A stretch of DNA of 64,000 nucleotides, from positions 158,884 through 222,883 of the forward strand of contig MNCI01014239.1 of NCBI GenBank assembly GCA_015680685.1, given 5' to 3'. Numbering within the stretch: position 1 is the first letter of the stretch; each line of letters begins with the position of its first letter. A program made the position numbers and the translations under genes. This DNA is from Gnetum montanum. Taxonomy: Eukaryota > Streptophyta > Gnetopsida > Gnetales > Gnetaceae. Below the pieces are notes generated by a model that worked only from the letters and a program-made list of their open reading frames with translations, had not been told where the DNA came from and did no database searches. Shown here in pieces: positions 23,514 through 34,139 of the stretch.

Positions 23514-24719
23514 ATTGAAGTCTCCATAAAGGAAAATTTGCATTGGATCAATATGTCTTAGGAATAACTTATTTTTTAAACTTTCTTCTATTTCCTTAAT
23601 CAAGTATGCTCCTTGACATAGTCTAACATTTGAACATGTTCATTTGGAAATTAAATGTGTGTTGACTACACATGCACATCTTCCTAATAAATGGATTTTT
23701 AGTATTAATGCAAAGGCTATGTGATCTTTTTGAAATCTTAATTATTCTTTCTTTTTCATAGTTTGAAGTTCTAGAATTTCAAAAATCATGTCTTCTAAAT
23801 TCCATTCAAATATTTGTACCAATTCAAACTTGGCTTCTTTATAAAAGATTATGCAACCATCCATGTTGTAATTTCTACAATATGCTAATCTATATGGCTT
23901 GAAAGAAGAACTTCCATAAGAACCTTTTTCCTTGTAAATACCTTTGTATCCCATCTTTCCAAAATCTGGTTGGAATTGGTATAGGAATTTCCATGGTAAG
24001 ACTTCTTGTAGGCATAAAACCCATATGGATCAGGTTGTCTATAAGTGTATTGCTATCTTGGTTGTGCCAGTGCCCATGATTGTGGTTGTTTTCATTATTA
24101 ATACTACTCATATGGTTGCGGTGGAGTTCTACTTGGATAATACTATTGTTGTTGGTGGACTACCTAGGATTTCCTTGAGGATAAGGTAATCTTCTGGGTG
24201 TTTTCCTTTTTTCATTGAAGTCTCCATAAAGGACAATTGACATTGGATCAATATGTCTTAGGAATAACTTATTTTTTAAACTTTCTTCTATTTTCTTAAT
24301 CAAGTATGCTCCTTGACACAGTCTAACATTTGAACATGTTCATTTGGCAATTAAATGTGTGTTGACTACACATGCACATCTTCCTGATAAATGGATTTTT
24401 AGTATTAATTCCAAGGCTATGTGATCTTTTCGAAATCTTAATTATTCTTTCTTTTCCATGGTTTGAAGTTCTAGAATTTCAAAAATCATATCTTCTAAAT
24501 TCCATTCAAATATTTGTACCAATTCAAACTTGGCTTCTTTATAAAAGATTATGCAACCATCCATGTTGTAATTTCTACAATATGCTAATCTATATGGCTT
24601 GAAAGAAGAACTTCCATAAGAACCTTTTTCCTTGTAAATACCTTTGTATCCCATCTTTCCAAAGTCTGGTTGGAATTGGTATAGGAATTTCCATGGTAAG
24701 ACTTCTTGTAGGCATAAAA
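23318..24719. repeat. 700-bp tandem duplication spanning the gag/CCR4-like junction
   Basis: 23318-24018 and 24019-24719 are near-identical direct copies (offset 700-701 bp, a few percent mismatch by eye). Each holds the Athila gag tail followed on the plus strand by the CCR4-like segment. Copy 1 ends at GTAGGCATAAAA, which runs straight into the CCCATAT start of copy 2. The copies are much closer to each other than B1 is to B2, so the duplication is later than the fusion. Confidence 0.92.
23514..24018 (-). pseudogene. CCR4-like EEP hydrolase fragment, left duplicate
   Basis: Partial copy of the sequence at 24214-24990. It starts at the LQEV catalytic motif (cut by the duplication junction), then reads GKMGYKGIYKEKGSYG, MDGCIIFYKEAKFELV, VVNTHL and ends YGDFNEKRK at 23514-23530 before passing into the B1 gag tail. 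It has the same in-frame stops as the right copy. Not functional. Confidence 0.72.
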
Positions 24720-24990
24720 AATTAGCATCCAAATCTTGTAACTTTGTTAAAATGTGTGGGTATCAATATTCATGCTAATCCAAGGCCCATGAGGGACATA
24801 ACAGATGTTATTTCTCACTCACTAGGGATCTTGTAAGAAAGTTGTATGTTGCAACTTTCATTCTCATTATTGGATTCTCTTTTGGTACATTATTCTTTAT
24901 GGGTATCATACATCTTGTTGGAATGAGATTATGAATCTCCATGTGAATTGATCTTCATCATTTTAACCATTTTGGTTTTACAAACTAATT
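24214..24990 (-). pseudogene. CCR4/nocturnin-like exonuclease-endonuclease-phosphatase fragment captured by element B1
   Basis: Reading down from 24990 the minus strand gives, in order: MRMKVATYNFLTRSL (active-site Asn in YN), CPSWALD, LTKLQDLDANFLCLQEV (metal-binding Glu), GKMGYKGIYKEK, MDGCIIFYKEAKFELV, RKDHIALELILKI, CVVNTHL (catalytic NTH), VRLCQGAYLIKKIEE, and YGDFN (GDxN motif). This is the motif order of the CCR4 deadenylase/nocturnin/Angel family, which removes poly(A) tails or related 3' ends. The clean stretch is 24442-24732. There are about five stops and no intron-like break over 780 bp, suggesting an mRNA origin. It lacks the final His motif and joins the Athila gag tail in phase. 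Confidence 0.78.
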
Positions 24991-25960
24991 CATCAATTGA
25001 AAAACTAATTTACTACATTATCTAATTCTTAATGACCATTATACCTCTCTTAAGGACACTGACTCTAGTAGTGTACTAATGACAAACTAGAGGCTTAGGA
25101 AGTTGATATTATCTATCTACATAGGTTAAAATCTTAATATTAAATTTTAAGAGATTACATTATAAGTATTGATAATTACATTGGTAGGTATGACTGGCTA
25201 GTCTATGTTATGGTCTCCTAAGGAAAAATTTAAGGTGTTATTAAATTATTGAGTATCTAGATGATAAATCTAAGCCCACCATTGAGCTTAGAAGGGTGAA
25301 AATTGTTGGAAATTACTATTCATATGTTAAAAGGGCATTAGATGCTTAAGTTATGCTAAAATTAGGCTTTTGAGGGTCTTGAGGTACTATGTTAGGCAAG
25401 GGATGAAAACTAATTTTCAAGGTTTCATGGGATAGATTTAACTTTACCATTGTGTCTGAAAGATTGAGATCTATAAGAAATGACTTTTCATTTGTTAATA
25501 AAGGCTTATGAAATCAAAAGTTATGGCTTCTAAGTTCTAGAACCTTTGGTGTGAAAAGGGAGACTTCCCTAGAGGTCATCCATCCTAGTACTACTCCAAG
25601 ATGAGTGTGTTTAATTGTAGAATTCTTATCTTACCTATTATTGGAATGTCAAATTTTCCTTTTTAAAACAAAATTTTTCACTTTCTAATTTTAAACTATT
25701 GTTTTAATGGACCAAATATTTTTTGAATTTCCCATTGATTAATGAAAATTTTTCAATTTCTTGTCTATTAATGGAAAAATATTTTCCTATCACGAAGGGT
25801 AGGAATAGCTATTAGAGTAGGGACGTGGGTAACATCATGGGGATGTTGGAGTGATGAGAAGGACAGAGTGGTGGTAGGGTGTGCCAAGAGAGTGTGATGG
25901 TGGTGGGTGGTAGAGGCACATCAAGAGGGCATAGAGTGACATTGGGTGTAGAGGTGGGCC
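24991..25960. other. Unassigned AT-rich sequence
   Basis: No domain, LTR or repeat match to the rest of the window was found. It lies upstream (in minus sense) of the CCR4-like fragment, so it could hold more of the captured transcript or flanking DNA. Frames at 25835-26067 are short and lack support. Confidence 0.4.
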
Positions 25961-26110
25961 TTTCCTTGGGCCTATGTAGCTCTTGCTATGGCTTATGTGT
26001 CCTAGGAAAGGCTTGTGAGGTCCACACAAGGGCCTATGTAGCCCAAGCAATGTCTATGTGGCCCTAGTGAGGCCTATGCAGTCCTAACTATGGGTTGTGC
26101 AGCACATTGC
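25961..26110 (+). repeat. Short-period tandem repeat, array 1
   Basis: About seven units of 19-22 bp resembling GGCCTATGTAGCCCTAGNAA. The same unit in the same orientation recurs at 26930-27095. Confidence 0.65.
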
Positions 26111-26146
26111 TAATACAAGGATTTAACTGTAGTAGCATCAATAGTG

Positions 26147-26458
26147 GCAAGGATTTCTATCATTACTAATGACCAAGCTATGTTAGAGGTAGTAATGATT
26201 CATAGCCTTGGTGGTGGCCGTGCTGCACCAAAGGGGACAACGATCTATGGTGCTAACAGTGGATGTGGTGCATCAAAGGAGATGATGATTTGCAACACTG
26301 AGGATGATAATAATGTGCTAGAGGAGGTGACAATCCATGGAACCGATGGTGGCTGCAATGCACTAAAGGGAATGATGATTGGTGACATTGATGGTGTTTG
26401 CAATGTGCTAGAGGAAGTGACACTCTATGACATCGATGGTATCTATGAGCATTGTGGA
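26147..26458 (+). repeat. 45-bp tandem repeat with an open frame
   Basis: Seven imperfect 45-bp units, open in one frame (26144-26461), each encoding 15 residues such as VTIHGTDGGCNALKG or MMIGDIDGVCNVLEE. A further Gly/Asp-rich stretch follows (to 26685). It may be a minisatellite born from GATG-type triplets rather than a gene; no start context, domain or homologue is known to me. Confidence 0.65.
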
Positions 26459-26929
26459 TAGTTGAAAATTACAATAGATTTTTCCGCGGTGGCTACGGTG
26501 ATGGCAATGGTGATGGTAGTCGCATCGATGGTAGTAATGATAATGTAGATGGTGATGAAAATGGCTCTCATGACACTGATAAACTTTATGAAAAGCAAGG
26601 TGAGGGTTTCTTGGTGTTGACTGCAAGTAAAGCATTGGCAAGCATAATGTTAATCAGATTCTTGGTAGCGGATTATAGGGAGTGATGGAGCAGATGATAA
26701 TGAAAAGCAGGATAGGAAAGCAATGAGTGACGATGAGCAATGTGGCCATGATAAGTAGCATGGTGATAGATCTAGGAAATAGTGGAAAATAGGATGTAGC
26801 ATGGCATCGATAGCACTCGATGGTTTCATTAATCATGTGAATGGTAGTGGTGGTAAGGGTTTTTGCAGGTGCAGTGGGAACAAGGGAGTGATGATGGGCT
26901 AAAGGTGGCAATCCTAAGAAGGGGCTGCA

Positions 26930-27095
26930 CAGTCAGCCCTACAAACCTATGTAACCTTAGGGGCCAGTGTAATCCCATGCAGGGTTGTGTAGCCTGTATA
27001 GGCTTGTGCGACCCTTGTAGGATTAGTGTGGCCTTCACAGGCCTACACAACCCTCATAGGGCTGACACAGCCTTTGCAAGGCCATCTCGACTTGC
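26930..27095 (+). repeat. Short-period tandem repeat, array 2
   Basis: About seven units of 19-22 bp of the same family as 25961-26110, for example GGCTTGTGCGACCCTTGTAG. The two arrays flank the 45-bp repeat block. Confidence 0.65.
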
Positions 27096-27831
27096 AAATT
27101 TAAATTTTTTTAAATATATATATTATATGTATGTGTATCTATATCTATATTTTAAAAAAAATCATTATGGGGTTGGGGGTTTGAACCTGCAACCTTCCAT
27201 GTGTATGATGGTTGTTTCTAACTTATTATTATTATTTTATTCTGCCTTACCTCAGTGGTTGATGTGGTATTTTGATTGATGATAGGGTAGGGGTTCAGTT
27301 TGGGTAAATGAATATTCTAGGTTTGATTCAATTTTAATAATAATTTATTAATCTAATATTATTTTAATGCATGCATAACAAGAAACTTAAAATAACAATA
27401 TCTCTCAAACCGTAAGTTTGATCGAGACAAAATTTGTACTGTTGAAATTGTATCAACAAGAAGTATGCATTGGACATAGCCCTAGGGGTTCAAAAATGAA
27501 TTTGAAATTTTAGGAATTAAGAGGACCAAAATAACCTATTTTTTTGAACTAACATTATTGGGCTAACATATGGATAACTTGAGATATTATAAATTACTTG
27601 GATTTGATTGTAAATGGTGTACTAACCTTAAGATAGAAATATGATATTTATACCTTATAATTTAATAAGTATGATGGTTATACCTTCTTATATCATGGTT
27701 ATACCCTAATGAGGTATTGAGGAGAAGATTAAGGCAACATCATTCACTAAGTTTTGGTTTCCCTATGGGGATCAAACAATCTTACAGATGGGTTAGCTTC
27801 CTTATCGTATCAATACCTAGGTCCTGGTATG
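27096..27831. other. Unassigned AT-rich sequence with TA-rich microsatellite
   Basis: 27105-27165 is a TA/TATC-rich simple stretch. The rest has no recognisable coding or repeat content. Continuity with 37712-38184 is implied by the B2 target duplication, so both are host sequence of B2. Confidence 0.45.
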
Positions 27832-27836
27832 GTAAA
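27832..27836. repeat. Target site duplication of element B2 (GTAAA)
   Basis: GTAAA before the TG at 27837 pairs with GTGAA at 37712-37716, one transition apart. Confidence 0.6.
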
Positions 27837-28691
27837 TGATGAGTAGCAAGGAACCACTACGCTTAACCATAGGAATCACAAGCATTCACGCATGATTCAA
27901 TCAAACTCTGTAGACCTTAATTTCCTAAGTACACTAGTTCTAGGAAGTGAAATCTAAGTAGGATGATCATTGTCTTCTTAGTTCCACTTGTGAGGCACAA
28001 GTGTATGATTAAGTGTAACTAAGGTATATGATTTTTATCATTTTATATTTTATAACTTTAATAACCTATAACAATAATGAAAGGTAGAAGAATTTAATAT
28101 CTAATTAATATACTACCTAGCTAGCCTAACGCAAGTATGTGTTTCCACTTTCTAGACACAGCTTGAACACATATAGTGCTATTTGGATTACCAAATGTTA
28201 AGTGTTTCTAGGTCACCAAGTGCTACACGTATATTCGAAGTGGTTGTGCTTGTGTTCATTAATAACTAGGAATTAATTGCTTAATCAAAGTGCATTAAGG
28301 TAAAGTGCATGAATATTAAATGCATTAAAAGAAACATTAATCTATTCTCAGTGCTGCAAAGATTATCAAAAGGGCTTACCTTTATTTCTATCACATTGTT
28401 GTGTTTAGGTACATCAACACTTGAATAAAGATCTGTACACACTCAAACTTCTACTATGGGAACTTAGAAATATTCTAACTCTAGAATGGCTAAACTATAA
28501 GAACTTTTTTACTCTATGTAGAAAGCTAATAATGAGAATCATGTGCATAAGCACTATATTTATAGGCTAGCATATACCCTGCGATATTAGATATTCGACA
28601 TCACATCTTGGGGTTTGATATCAGTTATCCAATATTGAGGATCTACTATTCATGTATTTGATATCAGAACATATATAAACATGATTCATCA
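27837..28691 (-). repeat. Element B2 3' LTR
   Basis: Plus-strand ends TGATGAGTAGC and GATTCATCA, giving the family's TGATGA/TCATCA inverted ends. The minus-strand TATA box is TATAAATA (28557-28564), preceded on the minus strand by a GATATC-rich tract (28570-28680). Confidence 0.87.
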
Positions 28692-30560
28692 TACCCCCAT
28701 GACTGAATAAAAACTCATCTTCAAGTGAACAAAAGAAGGAATAAGTTCCTTACAAAATATTGGATAGGTATGGGATTATTAAATGACATATAGATTGACT
28801 TAGATGGAACAAATAGACTCTAAGTGCCTGAGTGTACAGATTTACAATCTTTTACAAAATTTGATGTTCATGATAATAGACATGAACACCCTAGACAAAA
28901 TTAACATCCAACTCCTTTGGTAGCTAAAGAGTAAGGGAGAAGATCCAACAATCATGCAAGGTCCTCATCACATGGTGTTGCTATTTAACCTTTGATGAAG
29001 AAAATCCCACTTCCAGTCCATACTTCCCACTGCAATCACAAAAAAATCATGGATTAGTGTGCAATGTGTAACGTATAGTTTTTAAGCACCTCATCTCCTT
29101 GGTGGTTACACTTTGGTTCAGTTGTGTTTATGGTGGATTAATTCCTTTAATAGTATTAGTGGGAAGGTTGAAGAATAGGTGAAATGGATAAGCAATTCAT
29201 TAAATTCTGAAAAGTTCAAACATAATGAAATGCTTGAAGAGGGTTTAATAATTCACAACAAATAAAAAGATGAGTTCTCTAAAAATCATTATGAAGATGT
29301 GCAAAATTGGATGTCATTTATGGGAGACGTAAAAGAATTTGATTATGAGAATGTCTAAGGATAAAGAACTTAACTAATCCAACCAATAGATATGCAAGTG
29401 GGTCCTCCCAAAAGTAGGCAAAAGCCTTTATTGCCCTTGTATAACTTCAAATTGAGGAGTCCATGGGCCTCATGGATGATTAATGGGTATGGAATGTTAA
29501 GTACAAAACACTCAAAAGAAACTCCTTGAGAATTTCAACACATCAAACCAAGACATCAAACAAAAACATGAAACTAGTAGTGGGGTGAGACATGAAAAGC
29601 ACATATGGATGAGGGAGAGAGTGGAATGGAGTTCTTGATTAAGGTCACATGAATTTCCTTGTGAATTTTATTGCTAAATGATCTAATAAAATTCATCCTT
29701 AGTCCAAGCCAAAGCCAACCATGTTCAATGACATCGCATTGCCATTCTTAGACCATTCCATCCCCTTGAGACACAAGAGTGCTCACACAAGACAACCACC
29801 ATTTCTTATTAAAGAAGAAAAGAGAAGTAGAAAGTGAGAAAGGGCCTTAGTTAAAGGGGACCTTCAGGCATGGGTAACATGTCTTTCTAGTCCCATAACT
29901 AGCGCTTGTAGTCTATTTATTTTGTCTAAGGGATGTGCTTTGAATTCCCATCACTTTGTTTATGATGGGAACCACACCATGCAAAGACTTATTCAACTTC
30001 CTATTATTGGTTGACACAGAATGGTAAGAAATCCATGAAAACACACATGAACTCAAGTAAGTAGAAAAGCACAAAGAGTATTGAATCGCTTTGAAGTCAC
30101 ACCCTGTTCAAACCTTTGAATCCTTTCCAAATCTAGAAACTACCAAATCATAAGTTCATTAAAGTTTTATTAATGAAAAAGAGACTGCACATTTCTAGAA
30201 TAAGAAAAACCATAGAGTTTTTGAATCGGTGGATGTTTTGGACTCATTGCCTATTGCATGAAAGAGAAACCATGTCCTAGTCATTAGTAACAAAATTCAA
30301 AGCTAGAATCTAGACACCAATAATCAAATAACCAAGTAGCACATGCCCACATCAATCAAACACACTGTACCTAGTTGGTAACATGGCATGTTATTATTAA
30401 AACATAATTAAAAAATCATATCCAAAATAAAGGAAAATATACAAGAAAGTGTAAAATACTTAAGAAAAATAAACCATACTAATGATGTTTTGAAACAAAA
30501 AAATGTAAAATTAACAAGGTGTAAAAAAACATGTAAAACAAAAAGATGAAAAACTGAGGA
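28692..30560 (-). mobile_element. Element B2 3' untranslated region and polypurine tract
   Basis: TACCCCCAT at 28692-28700 is the complement of the polypurine tract. The rest is non-coding, with blocks shared with B0, B1 and B3 in the same order. No frame longer than chance. Confidence 0.75.
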
Positions 30561-30930
30561 GCCACTTATATAGTAGCATGGATGGCCATCTCTACCACAA
30601 CTAAGTTAAAAGGAGGTGATCCAAAATATTGAGCATGGTCATCCATTCGATGAGGCATTTTTTGCATTAGCTATCTTAGGCTTGCAAAAAGGTTTGATTT
30701 GTTGTATGTTGACCAACTATTTCTTGTTTGAGTTCTTAGGTTTGTAGATCATCATGATCCCAAAAGGAAAAGTTACATAAATTATATAAGGTCTTTTCAA
30801 TAATGTTTAGAACTTAGTTTGTTCAGGTACGTGTGTGGGGTTCTAGTAGAAAACCTTATCTCCTAGTTAAATTTTGAGTTTTCTAATTTTAAGGTCATGA
30901 TGCTTTTTATTGAATGCCTTGTGCAACTCA

Positions 30931-31850
30931 TTAAATGAAAAGGCCACCAATTGGTTTTTTTTTTTCTAGGAATTTGAGATTAATTAGTCTTTCTTTTTGT
31001 GCTAGAGTTAAGCTAAGGTTAAGATCATAAGCTATTAAAAGTGTACAAAGCTTGGATTGTATAGGAAATGTTGATAATTTTCCATACACAAACTCATAAG
31101 GAGAATAGCATATAGGAAGTTTCGATGTTGAGTAGTAGGCCCAAAGGACATCACTGGTTTTTGTGCTCCAATATTTCCTATATTTGTTGATAGTTCTCAT
31201 TAGAATACTTATGATTTTCCTATTGGTAACCTTAGCTTGACCATTGGCTTGGGGATGGTAGGGTGTTGCTAGTTTATGTTCAACCCCTAAGCATTGCATA
31301 AGCTTCTGAAAGGTAGTAACTATAAAGTGAGTTCCATTATCAAAAATTAATTCATGTGGCACACCAAACCTATTTACAACATTATGTTGTCCAGACCAAG
31401 CTGTAGTAGAAGATGTATAGTTGATGATGGCTACTACTTCTACCCATTTCATACAATAGTCAATAGCAACTATGATGTACACATTTTTATTTGACATGGA
31501 CATGATGGAATCCATGAAATCAATGCCCTAGATGTTGAAGAGTTCTAGTGGTTGAATCCATCGTGGAGATCCCTCCATTCAACTAATCATTCCACCATCT
31601 TGTTGGTAGTGTTCGTGGACATATTAATGAGCATCCCTAAATATTATTAGCCAATAATACCTTGCCATCAGGATTTTAATGGCCATGCATCTTCTAGCAT
31701 AGTGAGACCCACAAGGATCTTCATGAGCATATTGAAGAATGCATAGTTGATTAGCATTAGGAACACCCCAATGAACCAGGCCATCAACGCACACCTTGTA
31801 GAGGTGTCTGTTAATCTTCATAAAGTGTTTTACTAGGTGAAGAAACTATT
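30931..31850 (-). pseudogene. INT: Element B2 integrase, broken
   Basis: Minus strand. A zinc-binding part at 31624-31821 (ILQYAHEDPCGSHYARRC ... RYYWLIIFRDAH) precedes a DDE core in the frame at 30931-31515. The core reads VAIDYCMKWVE (Asp), LIFDNGTHF (Asp) and HPQANGQAKVTNR, where the catalytic Glu is replaced by Lys (AAG, 31231-31233), consistent with GAG to AAG. The end matches Athila integrases (LWAYYSTSKLPICYSPYEFV). At 194 residues it is one of the longest clean frames in the element, but it is dead by this substitution and by stops between zinc finger and core. Confidence 0.87.
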
Positions 31851-32029
31851 GTTTCTTCTAGTGGTCTAACCCTTATGACATTTCTTAAGTGAGAAGATAG
31901 GCAAGAATTCCATCATACCATTTAGGCTCAGTAGGTAATTGTTTAGTTATAGCCTTAGTATAGAGGAGTTCATCAAGAAATAGATCAGATAGTGGGCTTT
32001 TGTCCTCTTTATTGTCCCATCGCAATTGA

Positions 32030-33330
32030 TATAAGTGGTTAGTGACCATATTTTTAGTTCCTTTTCAATCTACCATTGTAAGATCACCAACCACCATATG
32101 ACACGAGGGCTCACCATTGGCTTTTTCATTAAGAAACAGATATCATTGTGGTCTATGTGCACAAACACTTTGTATCCAAGCACATAATGCATAAACTTCT
32201 CTAGAGAAAACACCATTACCATCAATTCTTTTTCTATGGTGGAGTAGTTTAGTTATGCACCCATAATGCTTCAACTTGAGCATTGGATGTAATATGAATG
32301 TTTCTTATCATCCAACTGCATAAGAACAACTTCCAAGGTGTAATTTGATGCATCCATCATAACATAAGATGGTCTAGACTAGTCAAGTGCCTATAGAATT
32401 GGAGCTTCTGTAAGTTTCTCTTTTAGTTGCTAGAATGCTTTTTCACATTCATTAGTCCAAAAAAATGGAACATCTTTCTTTGTCATCTTAACCAATGGTT
32501 TTACAATCTTAGAGAAATTATCTATGAATCATTGGTAGTAGCTAGTATGTCCAAGGAATGACCAAATATCTTTCATGATTTCTGGTTGGTAGGTTATTCC
32601 TTGGATGACCCTTATTTTTCAGGGTTGATCTCAATTCCTACTTGTGATATTCTATGCCCTAACACAATGCCTTCTTGGATCATCAAATGACTCTTTTGTC
32701 AAATAAGCCTAATATTTGTCTCAACACATCATTTCAATACTTAAGGCAGTCTAGGGCTTACTCAAATGTAGCTCTATATGTGGATAAGTCATTAATGAAT
32801 ACTTCCACACTACTACTGATTAATTGTTTAAAAATGACCAAGCATTGGAATGTAGCAGGGACATTGCACAAACCAAATGCATCTTGACATGGTCTTCTAG
32901 TGTGATTTGGATTTAGTTATAGCCACTATAATCATCTAGAAAACTATAAAAGAAATGTCCCAATATTGTGTCTAACACTTGATTAATGAATGACAATGGA
33001 AAATGGTCCTTGAATGTTGCCATATTTAGCAACTGAAAATCAATGTAGACCCACCACTTGCCACCATTTTTTAGCACAATCAAAAGTGGACTAACCCACT
33101 CACTATCTATAATGGGATAGATAAACCCCACCTTGAGGAGTTTCTTGATTTCATCATTAATAATCTACTTAAGTTTGGGGTTTAATCATCACTATGGTTG
33201 CCTCTTTGACTTCATAGATGGATCAGTGTACATACAATGCTGGCATATCCTAGGATCAATCCCTATGAGTTTGGAATATGACTAATCAAAGGCTACTAAC
33301 TATTTTTCAGCCACCTTGAATAACATCTAT
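32030..33330 (-). pseudogene. RT-RH: Element B2 RT and RNase H, broken
   Basis: RT in the frame 32913-33131 reads GFIYPIIDSEWVSPLLIV and HFFYSFLDDYSGYN. The catalytic box further on is FIND (32788-32799) for FMDD. RNase H at about 32030-32420 reads VMMDASNYTLEVVL, LNYSTIEKELMVMVF and FVHIDHNDI. Stops and frameshifts between blocks. Confidence 0.83.
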
Positions 33331-33589
33331 TTCTATTTTGGAGCAAGATTGACATCGATTATAACTAGTTTTCCCTTTGTCAAGAACACATATTTCATGC
33401 CAAGTAGTGGATTTTTTAATTCAAGGGGCTCTTGCTTAAAATTTTTAGGAATTTCCAACTCTCTCTAATAGTTATCATCATTTTCATTATTAGAGAAATA
33501 GTGATGAACTTTCTCTAGTTCATCCATGCCTATGACATATCCACATGTTAGGCTCTCAGTAGGTTCCATGTAAAGTGTGCTACTTTTAG

Positions 33590-34110
33590 AATTAGTGGTT
33601 AGCCACTAGGTACCCTCTTGTTTTGTGGTTGCAATGTATAGATACCATTGAATATCTACTTTTGGTGCACACTACTTGCATGCAAAGATGGATGCTTGTT
33701 TCACTAACTAGAGTTTCTGCATACAATTTCACCCTATATTTCTATACATGATGCATGGAACTTTCTTCTTCTTGATCTTTCCAAATGTATTTTCTTTAGA
33801 TATTTCTAGGGAAAGATCTCTTATGCCCATTTTTGCATCAATTGTGCTTAGCCATGCCCTTTCGATGATGATTGGAAAGTCCCCTTTGTAGTTCTCCACC
33901 TTGATCACTAGGAAATTAGTAGGATAAGACCACCCACGAATAGTGGTCACAATGTCTTTTACCAGTTCCAATGGAATAGTGATGGACTAGTTTGCCAATT
34001 CTAATCTAATAGTGCTTTTCTATAGAGATAGTAGGTTTCATGTAGTATACATCTCATGAGAAATCAAATTAACACAGGAACCTAAATTAAGCAGAGCTTT
34101 ACATGGTTCA
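33590..34110 (-). pseudogene. pro: Element B2 protease, broken
   Basis: The frame at 33729-33971 reads MELVKDIVTTIRGWSY and IIERAWLSTIDAKMGIRDL. The catalytic segment near 34060-34100 reads LLNLGSCVNLISHEM, with Asn where Athila proteases have Asp in a D-L-G motif, again a G-to-A type change. Confidence 0.72.
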
Positions 34111-34139
34111 TTCCTAGCAATCTACAAATGAATAAGAGG

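Noticed and set aside
26144-26685. Host protein gene with a 15-residue repeat
   Set aside because: The frame follows from a 45-bp tandem repeat and adjoining GATG-rich sequence; no start context, domain or flanking exons.
27170-27200. tRNA-derived SINE (GGTTTGAACCTGC resembles a B box)
   Set aside because: No A box at the right distance and no cloverleaf-forming sequence around it.
28692-30560. Envelope-like ORF in the Athila 3' region
   Set aside because: Some Athila elements have one here, but no frame of useful length or membrane segments is shared among B0, B1, B2 and B3.
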